Assembly (NCBI RefSeq): GCF_001939065.1
Contig: NZ_MPSZ01000004.1
Coordinates: 124,001-188,000 of the forward strand
Source of the DNA: Exiguobacterium indicum HHS 31
GTDB lineage: Bacteria > Bacillota > Bacilli > Exiguobacteriales > Exiguobacteriaceae
DNA: 64,000 nt
Direction: 5' to 3'
Position 1 is the first letter of the stretch. Each line of letters opens with the position of its first letter. Both the position numbers and the translations under genes were made by a program. The notes under the pieces are model-generated. The model saw only the letters and a list, made by a program, of their open reading frames with translations. It had not been told where the DNA came from and did not search any database. Shown in pieces: positions 22,747-31,261 of this stretch.

Positions 22747-24881
22747 CAATTCCATTCCTTTCTTGGATCACGTTCGAGTACAACGGTGAACGTCGAACCA
22801 TCATTGATTTCTGATTCAACGGAAATCGCACCTCCGTGTGATTCGATGATTTCCTTACAGATGGCAAGTCCGAGTCCGGTTCCGCCGATTTTCCGGATGT
22901 CTGAGTTATCGACCCGGTAAAATTTCGTAAAGAGCTTTTCAAAAGCATTTTGTGGAATGCCGAGTCCATGATCTGTCACAGAGAACGTTGCTTGTTCCGG
23001 ATTGGCTGAAAGAATGACTCGAATATGATCCGCCTGTGGAGAATATTTAATGGCGTTCGAAAGCAAGTTCAAGATCACCTGCTTGATTTTGTGCTCGTCC
23101 GCAAAAATCAGAACAGGATCCTCTGGTAGTTCTAGATCAATTCGATGCGTCTCGACGGTCTCACCATAGGCATCGACGGTTGATGCGAGAAGATCGCGTA
23201 ACGAGAACGACGTGAAGGTATACTCCTGTTTTCCACCTTCTAGACGCTGAATGTCTAAAAACTCATTTAATAGCGTCGTCAATCGTTTCGTCTCTTCGTG
23301 AACGATCTCAACATACCGTTCGATTCGATCAGCCGATTGTTTTTTATATCGTAGTAATTCCATATAGCCAAGAATGGAGGACAGTGGCGTGCGCAACTCA
23401 TGCGATACTGTACTGACGAGTTCGTCTTTTACTTGATCCATCTTCGCTTCCTCTGTCCGGTCACGGAAAACAAATAGGAAGCCATGACGAGAAATGCGGC
23501 TCTTCTCCTTTTTGATCGCAGTCGCATAAAATTCGAAATAAAGTGGACTGGACTCATTTGGTCGCTGTAACGTGAAACGAAACGATAGTTCAGAATGTTT
23601 TCCGGCGAGTAATTCTTCTACTTGTCGGAGCATCTCGAATCGAGTGTTCAAATCGAGATTCGGAATCAGACTGATTCGTTCTTGAATCTTACTTGGTGCA
23701 ATGCCTGGGACATCGAGTAATTTGCGTGCTTTGACGTTCATGAAGATGAAACTTCCATCCTCTTCTGTCAGTAGGAAACCTTCATTGGATGCTTGAAGAA
23801 TCGATTGTGTGATATCACGCTGACGCATGATGGCATTTTTTTCGCGTTCAAGCATTTTCTCAATCTTTTTTCGTTCGGTAATATCACGAACGACGGCGAC
23901 ACGCATCCGGATATTGTTGTAGATGATTTCACGCGGGAAGACTTCGATTTCGACAGAGGTTCCGTCGGCACGTTGACCGAGAACTTCGTATGGTTCTTCT
24001 CGATGCTCCTCGATGCGTTGCAAGACACGCGCGTGATGATCCGGATGAATCAATTCAAGCGTCGTCTTGCCTTTCATTTTCTCGAGTTTCGTCCGGAAAA
24101 TGACTTCTGCTGCGCGATTGGCATCGATGATGATTCCGTGGTCATGAAAGATGACGGCTTCAACGACGGATTCCGAGAAGAGTCGGAAGCGGCGTTCGCT
24201 TTTCGTCAGATGCCATTCGATTTGTTTTTGCGGTGTGATGTCCTGAATGAGCAGGAAGTAAGTATCGTTTGGTAACCGTGTCATATAAAGGCGTCCATGG
24301 AACGTTGAGCCATCCAAACGATGATAGGTCCATTCATTTTCGGCTTCCCGTCCATGCAGTAAAAAAAGTTGCGCGTCCGATAAGTCTTTTAAGTTCAATT
24401 GTTCGAGATGTTGACGGCGGGTAGTGATTTCCTTCGCATCATGTAGAACCGTCGCTTGGAGACCCATGATGTCTTCGGCATGCTCGAAACGAAATAAGGT
24501 GCTTGCCACCTCGTTACAGGTTTGAATCCGAAACTCGGAGTCGGTGATGAATAGAGCAGTATCTAGTGTTGAATTGAATAAGTCCTCGATTTTCAGGGGA
24601 GCGACATGGACAAGAAAATAGTCCGTCGCTTCAATCGCTGTGACTGTTAATTGATATGTCGTTGAAATGACGGCTTCCTTCTGTAATGGAAAGAAATCAT
24701 CCGTGATGGGAAACAGCTCCTGAATGGTTTCGATATTCGGAGCGTTCATGAACTGGTGTTGAAACGCGTCATTATGAAATTGAATCTTTCCATTTGCATC
24801 GACTAGAAGAACGGGGTCTTTCATAGCACGTATCGTCGCGTGAATGATTCGTATCGATGAAGGGGATGAATGTTCTGCCAT
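22746..24881 (-). CDS. Cytosolic multi-PAS sensor histidine kinase
   Basis: A 711-residue kinase without clear membrane segments. Four PAS-like domains are visible: about residues 12-100, 105-215, 225-345 (ending in a PAC segment, MRVAVVRDITERKKIEKML) and 355-470. They are followed by HisKA with the His in VSHELRTPLSSILGYMELL (about 486-504) and HATPase with NLLSNAIKY, DHGLGIP and GTGLGLAIC. GGAGG precedes the ATG. No response regulator gene is adjacent. The stop overlaps the start of the reductase gene, so the kinase and an acyl-reductase-like enzyme are co-expressed. The ligands of the PAS domains are unknown. Confidence 0.88.
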   Translation of the reverse strand: MAEHSSPSSIRIIHATIRAMKDPVLLVDANGKIQFHNDAFQHQFMNAPNIETIQELFPITDDFFPLQKEAVISTTYQLTVTAIEATDYFLVHVAPLKIEDLFNSTLDTALFITDSEFRIQTCNEVASTLFRFEHAEDIMGLQATVLHDAKEITTRRQHLEQLNLKDLSDAQLFLLHGREAENEWTYHRLDGSTFHGRLYMTRLPNDTYFLLIQDITPQKQIEWHLTKSERRFRLFSESVVEAVIFHDHGIIIDANRAAEVIFRTKLEKMKGKTTLELIHPDHHARVLQRIEEHREEPYEVLGQRADGTSVEIEVFPREIIYNNIRMRVAVVRDITERKKIEKMLEREKNAIMRQRDITQSILQASNEGFLLTEEDGSFIFMNVKARKLLDVPGIAPSKIQERISLIPNLDLNTRFEMLRQVEELLAGKHSELSFRFTLQRPNESSPLYFEFYATAIKKEKSRISRHGFLFVFRDRTEEAKMDQVKDELVSTVSHELRTPLSSILGYMELLRYKKQSADRIERYVEIVHEETKRLTTLLNEFLDIQRLEGGKQEYTFTSFSLRDLLASTVDAYGETVETHRIDLELPEDPVLIFADEHKIKQVILNLLSNAIKYSPQADHIRVILSANPEQATFSVTDHGLGIPQNAFEKLFTKFYRVDNSDIRKIGGTGLGLAICKEIIESHGGAISVESEINDGSTFTVVLERDPRKEWN

Positions 24882-25040
24882 GAGCTACCTCCTGACTGGT
24901 CTTCGACCATGGATTTTAAGACAGTCTTTCCTCAGCTTACTTCTGCAAGATGAGGCGTGTTTCCTGTTGAAGGAAGCAACCGACGAAGAATTTTAGTATA
25001 GTGAAAAAAAGGTCACGACGAAGTAGAGGAGAAAAGCACG

Positions 25041-25568
25041 ATGAAACGATTGAAACGAAAACGATTGTTACTAGCAGCTTTGTTTGCAATGATAGGAATT
25101 TTCGGAACTTATTTTTTTTCGAGTTCTTGGGAACCTTTAATCTTAATCATCAGTATAGTAGGGTGTATCCTTTTTCTTCTTTTGTCCATTTTAACGCCGT
25201 CGCTTGAAAAACGACTCGATCGAATGGAAGGACGAGAATTTGAAGAATGGCTTGCCGATTTATTTGAAACAGCAGGATATCGAGTCGAGTTGACACCTGC
25301 TTCACGCGACTTCGGAGCAGATTTGTTGATAGAGGATGAACGAGGGTATAAGATTGCCATCCAGGCAAAGCGATATAGTGCGGCTGTAGGGCTCGAAGCG
25401 GTTCAACAGGTCGCTGCCTCGGTTCCATTCTATGGGATGGACGAGGGGTGGGTCGTTACGAATTCGACCTTTACGGAAGCTGCATATCAGCTAGCGGAAC
25501 CAAATCAGGTTCGCCTCATTGATCGGGAAGAATTGCTCGCATTTGCAAAGGAGATGAACCTGCATTGA
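25041..25568 (+). CDS. Membrane-anchored Mrr-type restriction endonuclease-like protein
   Basis: A 175-residue protein. Residues about 8-50 hold two hydrophobic segments with a short turn. The rest is an Mrr_cat (PD-(D/E)xK) nuclease domain. Asp in SRDFGADLLI and the QAKR of IAIQAKRYS (replacing the more usual Q/ExK) match the active-site spacing. EGREFEEWLADLFE is the conserved N-terminal helix. Such small membrane-bound Mrr proteins occur widely in Firmicutes without a linked methylase; their role is unclear, with defence or DNA turnover as options. GAGGAG precedes the ATG. Confidence 0.8.
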   Translation: MKRLKRKRLLLAALFAMIGIFGTYFFSSSWEPLILIISIVGCILFLLLSILTPSLEKRLDRMEGREFEEWLADLFETAGYRVELTPASRDFGADLLIEDERGYKIAIQAKRYSAAVGLEAVQQVAASVPFYGMDEGWVVTNSTFTEAAYQLAEPNQVRLIDREELLAFAKEMNLH

Positions 25569-25581
25569 ACATGTCGAATGA

Positions 25582-25591
25582 TTGTCGACAA
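25582..25591. promoter_or_regulatory. Short palindrome between the Mrr and LURP-like genes
   Basis: TTGTCGACAA is a perfect 10-bp palindrome in the 171-bp gap, about 150 bp upstream of the LURP-like gene. It may be an operator. A second TTGTC lies 16 bp downstream. Confidence 0.25.
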
Positions 25592-25739
25592 AAGGGGGTT
25601 GTCAATTTGGAGAAACGGTGCAATAATCATTTTCGTTAACGAAATATCATACAGATAAAGAAAGTTAAACTATACAGGATGTCTAAATAAACTGGGGACG
25701 AAAAACCAGCACGTTTTAGCAGTGAGAGGAGAATTTCTG

Positions 25740-26216
25740 TTGCGCAAAGTTGTCTATGTGCAGGGTTGCGTTTTTTCGCAAGGTCATGCCGCGATTTATG
25801 ATGAAGCGCACCAAATGATCGGTGCGGTTCAACACGACGAGAATGGTCGTGTTCAAGTAATGAATGGTGAAGGTAGAGGGGTAGCGTTTGGTAAGTTCAT
25901 TCCGACGTGTAAGAAGTGGGTCGTGATGAACCATGATGGACAAGAGGTAGGTCAAATGCGTGAGAAGTTTTCGCTCTTCTCGAAGAAATGTGAGTACAAC
26001 GTGTATGAGCGTGGTACATTCACGATTTCCTTCGACCTGACAAAAGGAAAATTCTCCGTACGGAGTGCAGCTGGAGAAGTCGTTGCTGAATTGTTGCAAG
26101 ACGGTGATGAGTACCGTCTCGTCAAGGATGCTGACAAACTCTCGATGTACGAACTACTCTCTGTCTTGAAAAGTCTGACGAACAACGTCCACTATAAATC
26201 ACTGACAGCCGTCTAA
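25740..26216 (+). CDS. LURP-one/Tubby-C-like protein (YxjI-type fold), unknown function
   Basis: A protein of 158 residues, predicted all-beta. The pattern of short strands with GRGVAFGKFIPTCKKWVV, FSLFSKKCEYNVYERGTF and FSVRSAAGEVVAEL resembles LURP-one-related or YxjI proteins, a Tubby-C-like barrel that in other proteins binds membrane lipids. The TTG at 25740 lies 8 nt after AGAGGAG; a GTG at 25722 is part of that upstream region and less likely. It is monocistronic, with its own 3' terminator. Family assignment is by fold pattern and moderate. Confidence 0.55.
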   Translation: MRKVVYVQGCVFSQGHAAIYDEAHQMIGAVQHDENGRVQVMNGEGRGVAFGKFIPTCKKWVVMNHDGQEVGQMREKFSLFSKKCEYNVYERGTFTISFDLTKGKFSVRSAAGEVVAELLQDGDEYRLVKDADKLSMYELLSVLKSLTNNVHYKSLTAV

Positions 26217-26220
26217 ATAA

Positions 26221-26259
26221 AAAAAGATGCCTTCCATGACATGGATGGCATCTTTTTTT
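26221..26259. terminator. Bidirectional intrinsic terminator
   Basis: AAAAAGATGCC pairs with GGCATCTTTTT, with CCAT/ATGG inside. It lies between the convergent LURP-like and DUF1836 genes. Confidence 0.88.
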
Positions 26260-26261
26260 CA

Positions 26262-26891
26262 TCATGTCGTTTGCAGAACATGATGGAGACGTTGTTTCGC
26301 TTCGTGTGTTAAATGCGATACACGACGGGCATAGAGACACAGTTGGAGAACGTGGACAGTTTCAGGGCGGTAAGCGTTAATGCGCTCGAGCGAGCGTCTG
26401 AGACGCTTCTCCGTCAATTCGATCGGACCACTTGTCTCCGCGTGTTGCGTATAGACGAGGTAAAAATTAAGCGGACTGATTAAATCATCCTCATCAATAT
26501 TCGGATTCTTAAAGACGATCGTCAGTAGTTCTCGTGTTTCTTCTAACGAGAAGAGGTGTTTCAAATCATCCAGTAGATAGATGATCGAAGCTTGATTGAT
26601 CGAGTACTTCTTTCCGCGATGCGGTACGCCGATGATGTCCCGGACTTCACGTTTCGTCCAGTTCTGGATCGTCGTCGCTGACATATGTTCGCCGATCAGG
26701 GCATTTGCCAAATGAACGATTTCATTGATAGATAGACCATTTTTTAATGGATCGAATTGCTTCAAGCGATTGATGACCTTCGGCAATTCTGTGCCTTCCG
26801 TTGCGACGAGGGGTTCGATTCCTTTTCCTTCGTTCAAGCGTTGCAGACAACTTGATAATGTTTGGACTGCTTGAGCATCATACATTTCCAA
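26262..26891 (-). CDS. DUF1836 protein with MerR-like helix-turn-helix
   Basis: A 209-residue protein of the DUF1836 family. Residues about 45-125 include LSINEIVHLANAL, TIQNWTKREVRDIIG and YSINQASIIYLLDDLK, which fit a MerR-like winged HTH followed by a helical segment. These proteins are presumed DNA-binding regulators but their targets are unknown. It is transcribed alone on the - strand, divergent from the kinase-like gene at 27001. Confidence 0.75.
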   Translation of the reverse strand: MEMYDAQAVQTLSSCLQRLNEGKGIEPLVATEGTELPKVINRLKQFDPLKNGLSINEIVHLANALIGEHMSATTIQNWTKREVRDIIGVPHRGKKYSINQASIIYLLDDLKHLFSLEETRELLTIVFKNPNIDEDDLISPLNFYLVYTQHAETSGPIELTEKRLRRSLERINAYRPETVHVLQLCLYARRVSHLTHEAKQRLHHVLQTT

Positions 26892-27000
26892 AACTTCCTC
26901 TCTAGGACGTCATTTGACCTTATGTTATCAAATGAAGGTTCAATAGGGCAAATGACAACTGAAACAACGTACAATAATAGGAAAGAAAGGGGGAATGACG

Positions 27001-27648
27001 ATGGAATGGATAGCTGCTCTTGGCACGATTGGAATCGTCGGGCTAGTTCTCGTCATCCTGGAGGTCATTGGACGCCGTTTCGGCTTTTCTCCCGAGACGG
27101 TTCGGAAATGGATTCATATTGCTGTCGGTCACTGGGTATTTCTTGCGCTGCTCTGGCTCGATCACTGGTACGTTGCGATCGTACCGCTGTTATTCTTTGC
27201 TGTCGTAAATCTAGTGACACTACGAAAAGGAATCGGTCAGATGCACGATGTCGATCGTCCTTCTTACGGAACGGTCTATTATCCACTCGCTCTAGCGGGA
27301 CTCGTCCTGTTCTTCTTCGAGCGACAACCGATGGCGCTTGTTGCGGGAAGCATGGTGCTTGCTTGGGGCGACGGTCTCGCGGCTCTCGTCGGAAAACGCT
27401 TCGGGAAGACGTTTTACGTCCGTGGTGAGACGAAGCGATCCTTTGAAGGAAGTATCGCCCTGTTTTTGGCGTCATTCCTCGTGTTGACCGTGACGTTCTT
27501 GTTTTATGGACAACCGGTTTGGCTCGCTGTCAGTTATGGCTTCTTGCTTGCGAACATCGCAGCCTTGATCGAAGCCATCTCATATCGCGATCTCGACAAC
27601 TTGATCTTGCCATGGACGATCGCGGCACTCGTCGCGTTTGCTTTTTAA
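27001..27648 (+). CDS. Polyprenol/phytol kinase-like membrane protein
   Basis: A 215-residue membrane protein with about six helices. It matches the dolichol/phytol kinase and CTP-dependent diacylglycerol kinase family: VRKWIHIAVGHWVF near residues 34-47, WGDGLAALVGKRFGK (about 121-135) and KRSFEGSIALF (about 144-154). These enzymes phosphorylate lipid alcohols with CTP. The substrate here is unknown. GGGGG lies 7 nt before the ATG at 27001, which I prefer to the ATG at 26995 that is only 1 nt away from it. The following TPR gene is convergent, leaving only a 3-bp gap. Confidence 0.75.
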   Translation: MEWIAALGTIGIVGLVLVILEVIGRRFGFSPETVRKWIHIAVGHWVFLALLWLDHWYVAIVPLLFFAVVNLVTLRKGIGQMHDVDRPSYGTVYYPLALAGLVLFFFERQPMALVAGSMVLAWGDGLAALVGKRFGKTFYVRGETKRSFEGSIALFLASFLVLTVTFLFYGQPVWLAVSYGFLLANIAALIEAISYRDLDNLILPWTIAALVAFAF

Positions 27649-27651
27649 CGT

Positions 27652-28512
27652 TCAGTCGCGTAACAACAATTGTTTGAAATAGAGAAAGCGTAATCGAATA
27701 TAGTCCGGATACGCACGCCAACCTGCATGACGGATTGTCATATCCCGACACATCTCCTGAAAGACATGGCGATAGATCTTTTCTTCGGAATCGTCATAAA
27801 CAGCTGCGAACAAGCCATGCTCGAGCATGTTGGAAAGGCATTCGTCGAGCTGAGCGTAGAGGGTCTCGTCGCTGTCTTCGCGCAATGTAGCATGCAACTT
27901 CTCATATTGAATGCTTTGATTGACAGAAGCTGTCGCATGAAAGACGCTGGTTTTGTCGAGATGGGATACGCCAAGGATTAATGTATAGAGTGCTTCCAAC
28001 ATGTCGATTGAATGACCGTCTAATTGTTGGATGGAATCAATGGCCATCAGCGTATCGATTCCAGATGCGCCAACCTTCTTTAAATATGTAAACGCATGAA
28101 CAGCGGACTCCCCATAAAATTGACGATGATTGTAATGGACGGCAAGGAAACGATGTCCTGCTGGCTCTTCAGGGAACCGTGTGATGGCTGAAAGGAAAAA
28201 CTGTTCTGCTTCGTGCATATACCCTTCCTCTTCACTGATGATACCGAGGAGTATGTATCCTTGCACATGTTCGCCGAGTTGCTGATGTGTCTCTTCGATC
28301 AGTTGGCGCGCTTGAGTGTGTTCGTTCTTGAAGTAAAGGGAATGAGCTGTAGCAATGTTGAGCAATGGATGAGATGGGACGAAAACACGTAAGCGCTCGG
28401 TTGCGGCAATACGTACGCTCTCTTCTGTATCGGATGTCAGTGTTTCGAGTAACGCGACTTCAGCGACGTGGCTCTGGAGTTCATGAGAATGGGCGGTTAT
28501 GGTTTGTGTCAT
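27652..28512 (-). CDS. TPR-repeat protein of unknown function
   Basis: A 286-residue soluble protein with TPR-like helices between about residues 40 and 150: PLLNIATAHSLYFKNEHTQA, GYILLGIISEEEGYMHEAEQ and GHRFLAVHYNHRQFYGESAV. The C-terminal half (150-286) is helical and unrecognised. The N-terminus (LLETLTSDTEESVRIAATERL) resembles a HEAT-like or TPR lead. It could be a scaffold. RBS AGAGGGG lies about 12 nt before the ATG. It has no operon partner and abuts the convergent kinase-like gene. Confidence 0.6.
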   Translation of the reverse strand: MTQTITAHSHELQSHVAEVALLETLTSDTEESVRIAATERLRVFVPSHPLLNIATAHSLYFKNEHTQARQLIEETHQQLGEHVQGYILLGIISEEEGYMHEAEQFFLSAITRFPEEPAGHRFLAVHYNHRQFYGESAVHAFTYLKKVGASGIDTLMAIDSIQQLDGHSIDMLEALYTLILGVSHLDKTSVFHATASVNQSIQYEKLHATLREDSDETLYAQLDECLSNMLEHGLFAAVYDDSEEKIYRHVFQEMCRDMTIRHAGWRAYPDYIRLRFLYFKQLLLRD

Positions 28513-28593
28513 GTAATGAGATCCCCTCTACTAGTTCAAAATCATAAGTCTTCGTTTCTCATCATATGACAAGCCGAGTGTTGCCTCAAGAAG

Positions 28594-28641
28594 TAATAAA
28601 AAATAGTCGATGGTTCCTCAAAAAGGAATCATCGACTATTT
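28594..28641 (-). terminator. Intrinsic terminator after ald
   Basis: On the - strand AATAGTCGATGATTCCT pairs with a near-perfect partner, AGGAACCATCGACTATT, followed by TTTTTTATT. Confidence 0.88.
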
Positions 28642-28653
28642 CTACTTTCAAGA

Positions 28654-29778
28654 TTATGCGTGTAGGTGAAGCACATCTTCAACGGATTTGTACGTGTATC
28701 CGAGATCGCGTGCGACGGCTTCGTACGTGACGAATCCTTGTGCGACGTTTAATCCTTTTTCAAGAGCATCGTTTTCAGCAAGCGCACGGTGTGTGCCTTT
28801 GTTCGCGAGCTCAAGGACATACGGAAGCGTTGCGTTCGTCAACGCTAGTGTAGACGTACGTGGAACAGCACCTGGCATGTTCGCGACTGCGTAATGAACG
28901 ACACCGAATTTTTCATATGTTGGGTCATCATGCGTCGAGATACGGTCGACCGTCTCGAAGATACCACCTTGGTCGATGGCAACGTCAACGATGACAGCGC
29001 CCGGCTTCATGCGTTTGACCATATCGGCAGTGACGAGTTTCGGTGCTTTTGCACCTGGAATCAAGACGGCACCGATGACGAGATCACTTTCAGCGACCGC
29101 TTCAGCAATCGTGTACGGGTTGGAGATCAACGTGTTGATCGAGTTACCGAAGATATCATCGAGCTGACGAAGGCGCTCTGGGCTGACATCGATGATCGTG
29201 ACATCCGCACCGAGACCAACTGCGAGTTTCGCAGCGTTCGTTCCGACGACACCACCACCGATGACTGTGACTTTTCCACGACGAACCCCAGGAACACCTG
29301 CAAGCAGGATGCCCATACCACCGTGTGGTTTTTCTAAGAACTGTGCACCGATTTGTGATGCCATACGTCCTGCGACTTCACTCATTGGTGTTAACAATGG
29401 AAGTGTGCGGTTCTTCTCAACCGTCTCATAAGCGATTGCTGTGATGTTTGAATCAACGAGTGCACGTGTCAATTCTGGCTCAGCCGCTAGGTGAAGATAC
29501 GTGAACAATGTTAGATCCGGACGGAAGTATTGGTACTCTGAAGCGATCGGCTCTTTAACTTTTAAAGCAAGTTCGGCTGTTGCCCAGACTTCAGCAGCAG
29601 TCGCGATGATTTCAGCACCTGCTTTGACGTACTCTTCGTTCGTGAAGCCACTCCCCATACCTGCCATCGATTCAATGATGACACGATGTCCTTGTGCATG
29701 TAACGCTGCTACCCCGGCAGGTGTTAATGCAACACGGTTTTCGTTGTTTTTGATTTCCTTTAATACTCCAATGATCAT
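28654..29778 (-). CDS. ald: Alanine dehydrogenase
   Basis: A 374-residue enzyme that oxidises L-alanine to pyruvate and ammonia with NAD+. Visible features are [20 protein letters not shown] at the N-terminus, the substrate Lys in LKVKEP, catalytic His in [10 protein letters not shown], the Rossmann motif [19 protein letters not shown] (about residues 172-190) and the C-terminal [11 protein letters not shown] signature. The ATG at 29778 has AAAGGGG upstream. The putative promoter has TATACT (- strand, 29830-29835) but a poor -35, which suits activation by AdeR. The regulator and a Na+/alanine transporter gene lie just upstream. Confidence 0.95.
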   Translation of the reverse strand: MIIGVLKEIKNNENRVALTPAGVAALHAQGHRVIIESMAGMGSGFTNEEYVKAGAEIIATAAEVWATAELALKVKEPIASEYQYFRPDLTLFTYLHLAAEPELTRALVDSNITAIAYETVEKNRTLPLLTPMSEVAGRMASQIGAQFLEKPHGGMGILLAGVPGVRRGKVTVIGGGVVGTNAAKLAVGLGADVTIIDVSPERLRQLDDIFGNSINTLISNPYTIAEAVAESDLVIGAVLIPGAKAPKLVTADMVKRMKPGAVIVDVAIDQGGIFETVDRISTHDDPTYEKFGVVHYAVANMPGAVPRTSTLALTNATLPYVLELANKGTHRALAENDALEKGLNVAQGFVTYEAVARDLGYTYKSVEDVLHLHA

Positions 29779-29829
29779 GTGAACGCGATCCCCTTTCGCA
29801 AATAAACAAATCAATTTCTCTTCATCTTC

Positions 29830-29835
29830 AGTATA
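29830..29835 (-). promoter_or_regulatory. -10 element of ald
   Basis: TATACT on the - strand, with no recognisable -35 box 17 bp upstream. The TTTGTG-N6-CACAAA site is centred about 72 bp before the inferred start site, a typical activator position. Confidence 0.5.
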
Positions 29836-29878
29836 CGAGAAATGAAAGCGTTCTACTTTATCGGCGTTTTCAAAAATA

Positions 29879-29916
29879 ACCGATATCCTTTGTGAAAAAT
29901 CACAAAGGATATCGGT
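29879..29916 (-). terminator. adeR terminator that contains the TTTGTG-N6-CACAAA motif
   Basis: ACCGATATCCTTTGTG and CACAAAGGATATCGGT form a perfect 16-bp stem with a 6-nt loop, followed by TATTTTTG on the - strand. The first arm encodes the last residues and stop codon of adeR. The loop-proximal part (29889-29906) repeats the motif found in the adeR promoter, so it may also be the AdeR binding site for ald. Confidence 0.8.
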
Positions 29917-31117
29917 CTGCTTTTAGGTACAAATAAAGTAAGGAACGTTCAGGTAAAGATTCCATTCGAATGCCCGCTTCCTCCTCGATTCGTCGCATCC
30001 GATAGAGGATCGTATTCGGGTGGACATGGAGATGGGAGGCGACTTGTTTGACGTTCCCATCATAATGAAGGAACCATTCTAACGTCTCACATAAGGAGGA
30101 GGCATGTTTCACATCATAAGCGCGCAACCGTTCGATTTCTTCCAAGCGAACCGTCCGCCGTCGCAAACGCTCTGAGAAAATCGGTAAGAGCTGGAATAGA
30201 CCGAGGCGTTCGTAACGGGTCACGTTCTTCAGCTCGAATGGAAAGGCGTCTTTCAGACGCAAGACGATGCCCGCTTCTTCATAGCGCTCGGGAATGGCTT
30301 GGACGCCGGTGAAGACTTCACTACTTGCTGCGACGAAGTCCGTATAATCGAACCGCTCCGCGAGTAATTGTCGAAACGACTGGATGAAGGCGTCGAACTG
30401 CAGACGTTCTTGTTCTGCGTCGCGGTCGTTTGTGCTGATCCACAAGATAAAATCCGTCTCGTCATATGCATAAAGTAACGGACGAACCGTCTGCTGAATC
30501 GTCAATAAATAGCGCAGGCGATCGGCGAGACGCGGTGTGATTGCCTCTGAAAAACGAATGACCGTCAAGCGACTGATGCCGGGTGGTGCGACATGGAGTT
30601 TAGAGAACATTTTCAGAATCTCCGACTCGGATAGTTCTTCATGTAATAACTCGAAGAAGAACTGTTCCGTTTGCTCTTCCTTCCGTTTTTTCTGCATGTC
30701 AATCGCCAGTAACTGACGTTGAGCAAGTAGAGCTCCTTTCTTTAAGTCCGCTAGTTCCGAAGGAGTAAACGGCGTGCTTCGAGCAATCGACCAAATATAG
30801 CCGAGAATTTCTGAATCTTGCTTGATCGCAATGGCGACACGGTCATTCAGTCCGACATCCGTGCGTGCAGAAATAATGAGTGGATCATCTTGTGTAGCAA
30901 GGCTCTGGATGACTTCATCTTTCCAGAGTTGGTCGATGACCGATTCCGGTACCCGGCGACCAATGATCGTTGCGACACGGGCAGGGTCGGTATCAGCTGT
31001 ATGTGTACTATACGCAAGAAGGCGGTGATTGCGATCTTCAATCGTAATCGGGGCATTCAAGGCAATACCGATTGCTTCCGCTAAGTCGTCTAAGGAATGA
31101 TATGAAGCTTCTAACAT
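29900..31117 (-). CDS. adeR: PucR family transcriptional regulator (AdeR-like)
   Basis: A 405-residue regulator with PucR/CdaR architecture: a GAF-like sensor region (about residues 10-130), a GGDEF-like linker fold (about 140-300) and the C-terminal PucR helix-turn-helix with [20 protein letters not shown] (about 357-376). In B. subtilis, AdeR next to ald activates it in response to alanine. The position between ald and an alanine symporter gene supports the same role. The last codons form part of its terminator. The promoter TTGTGA-17-TATACT overlaps a TTGTG-N6-CACAA site, suggesting autoregulation. Confidence 0.87.
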   Translation of the reverse strand: MLEASYHSLDDLAEAIGIALNAPITIEDRNHRLLAYSTHTADTDPARVATIIGRRVPESVIDQLWKDEVIQSLATQDDPLIISARTDVGLNDRVAIAIKQDSEILGYIWSIARSTPFTPSELADLKKGALLAQRQLLAIDMQKKRKEEQTEQFFFELLHEELSESEILKMFSKLHVAPPGISRLTVIRFSEAITPRLADRLRYLLTIQQTVRPLLYAYDETDFILWISTNDRDAEQERLQFDAFIQSFRQLLAERFDYTDFVAASSEVFTGVQAIPERYEEAGIVLRLKDAFPFELKNVTRYERLGLFQLLPIFSERLRRRTVRLEEIERLRAYDVKHASSLCETLEWFLHYDGNVKQVASHLHVHPNTILYRMRRIEEEAGIRMESLPERSLLYLYLKADRYPL

Positions 31118-31153
31118 GGGATTTCCCTTCTTTCTCTTTCACTCGATAGTTTT

Positions 31154-31182
31154 AGTATATCTTCTATTGTGTAAAATCACAA
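31154..31182 (-). promoter_or_regulatory. adeR promoter with overlapping TTGTG-N6-CACAA site
   Basis: On the - strand, TTGTGA (31177-31182) and TATACT (31154-31159) are 17 bp apart. The palindrome TTGTG (31167-31171)-TAAAAT-CACAA (31178-31182) covers the -35 box. A near-identical palindrome lies upstream of ald at 29889-29906. Confidence 0.65.
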
Positions 31183-31261
31183 AAAATATTCTTTTGTATT
31201 GTAAGAAAACACAACTACATGCTACGGTAAGCCTCGGAAATGAGAGAGAGGATGAAATGGC

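Noticed and set aside
27065-27475. Long antisense frame of 136 residues opposite the polyprenol kinase-like gene
   Set aside because: The + strand frame has clear family motifs. The antisense product is Arg/Ser-rich and lacks a start signal.
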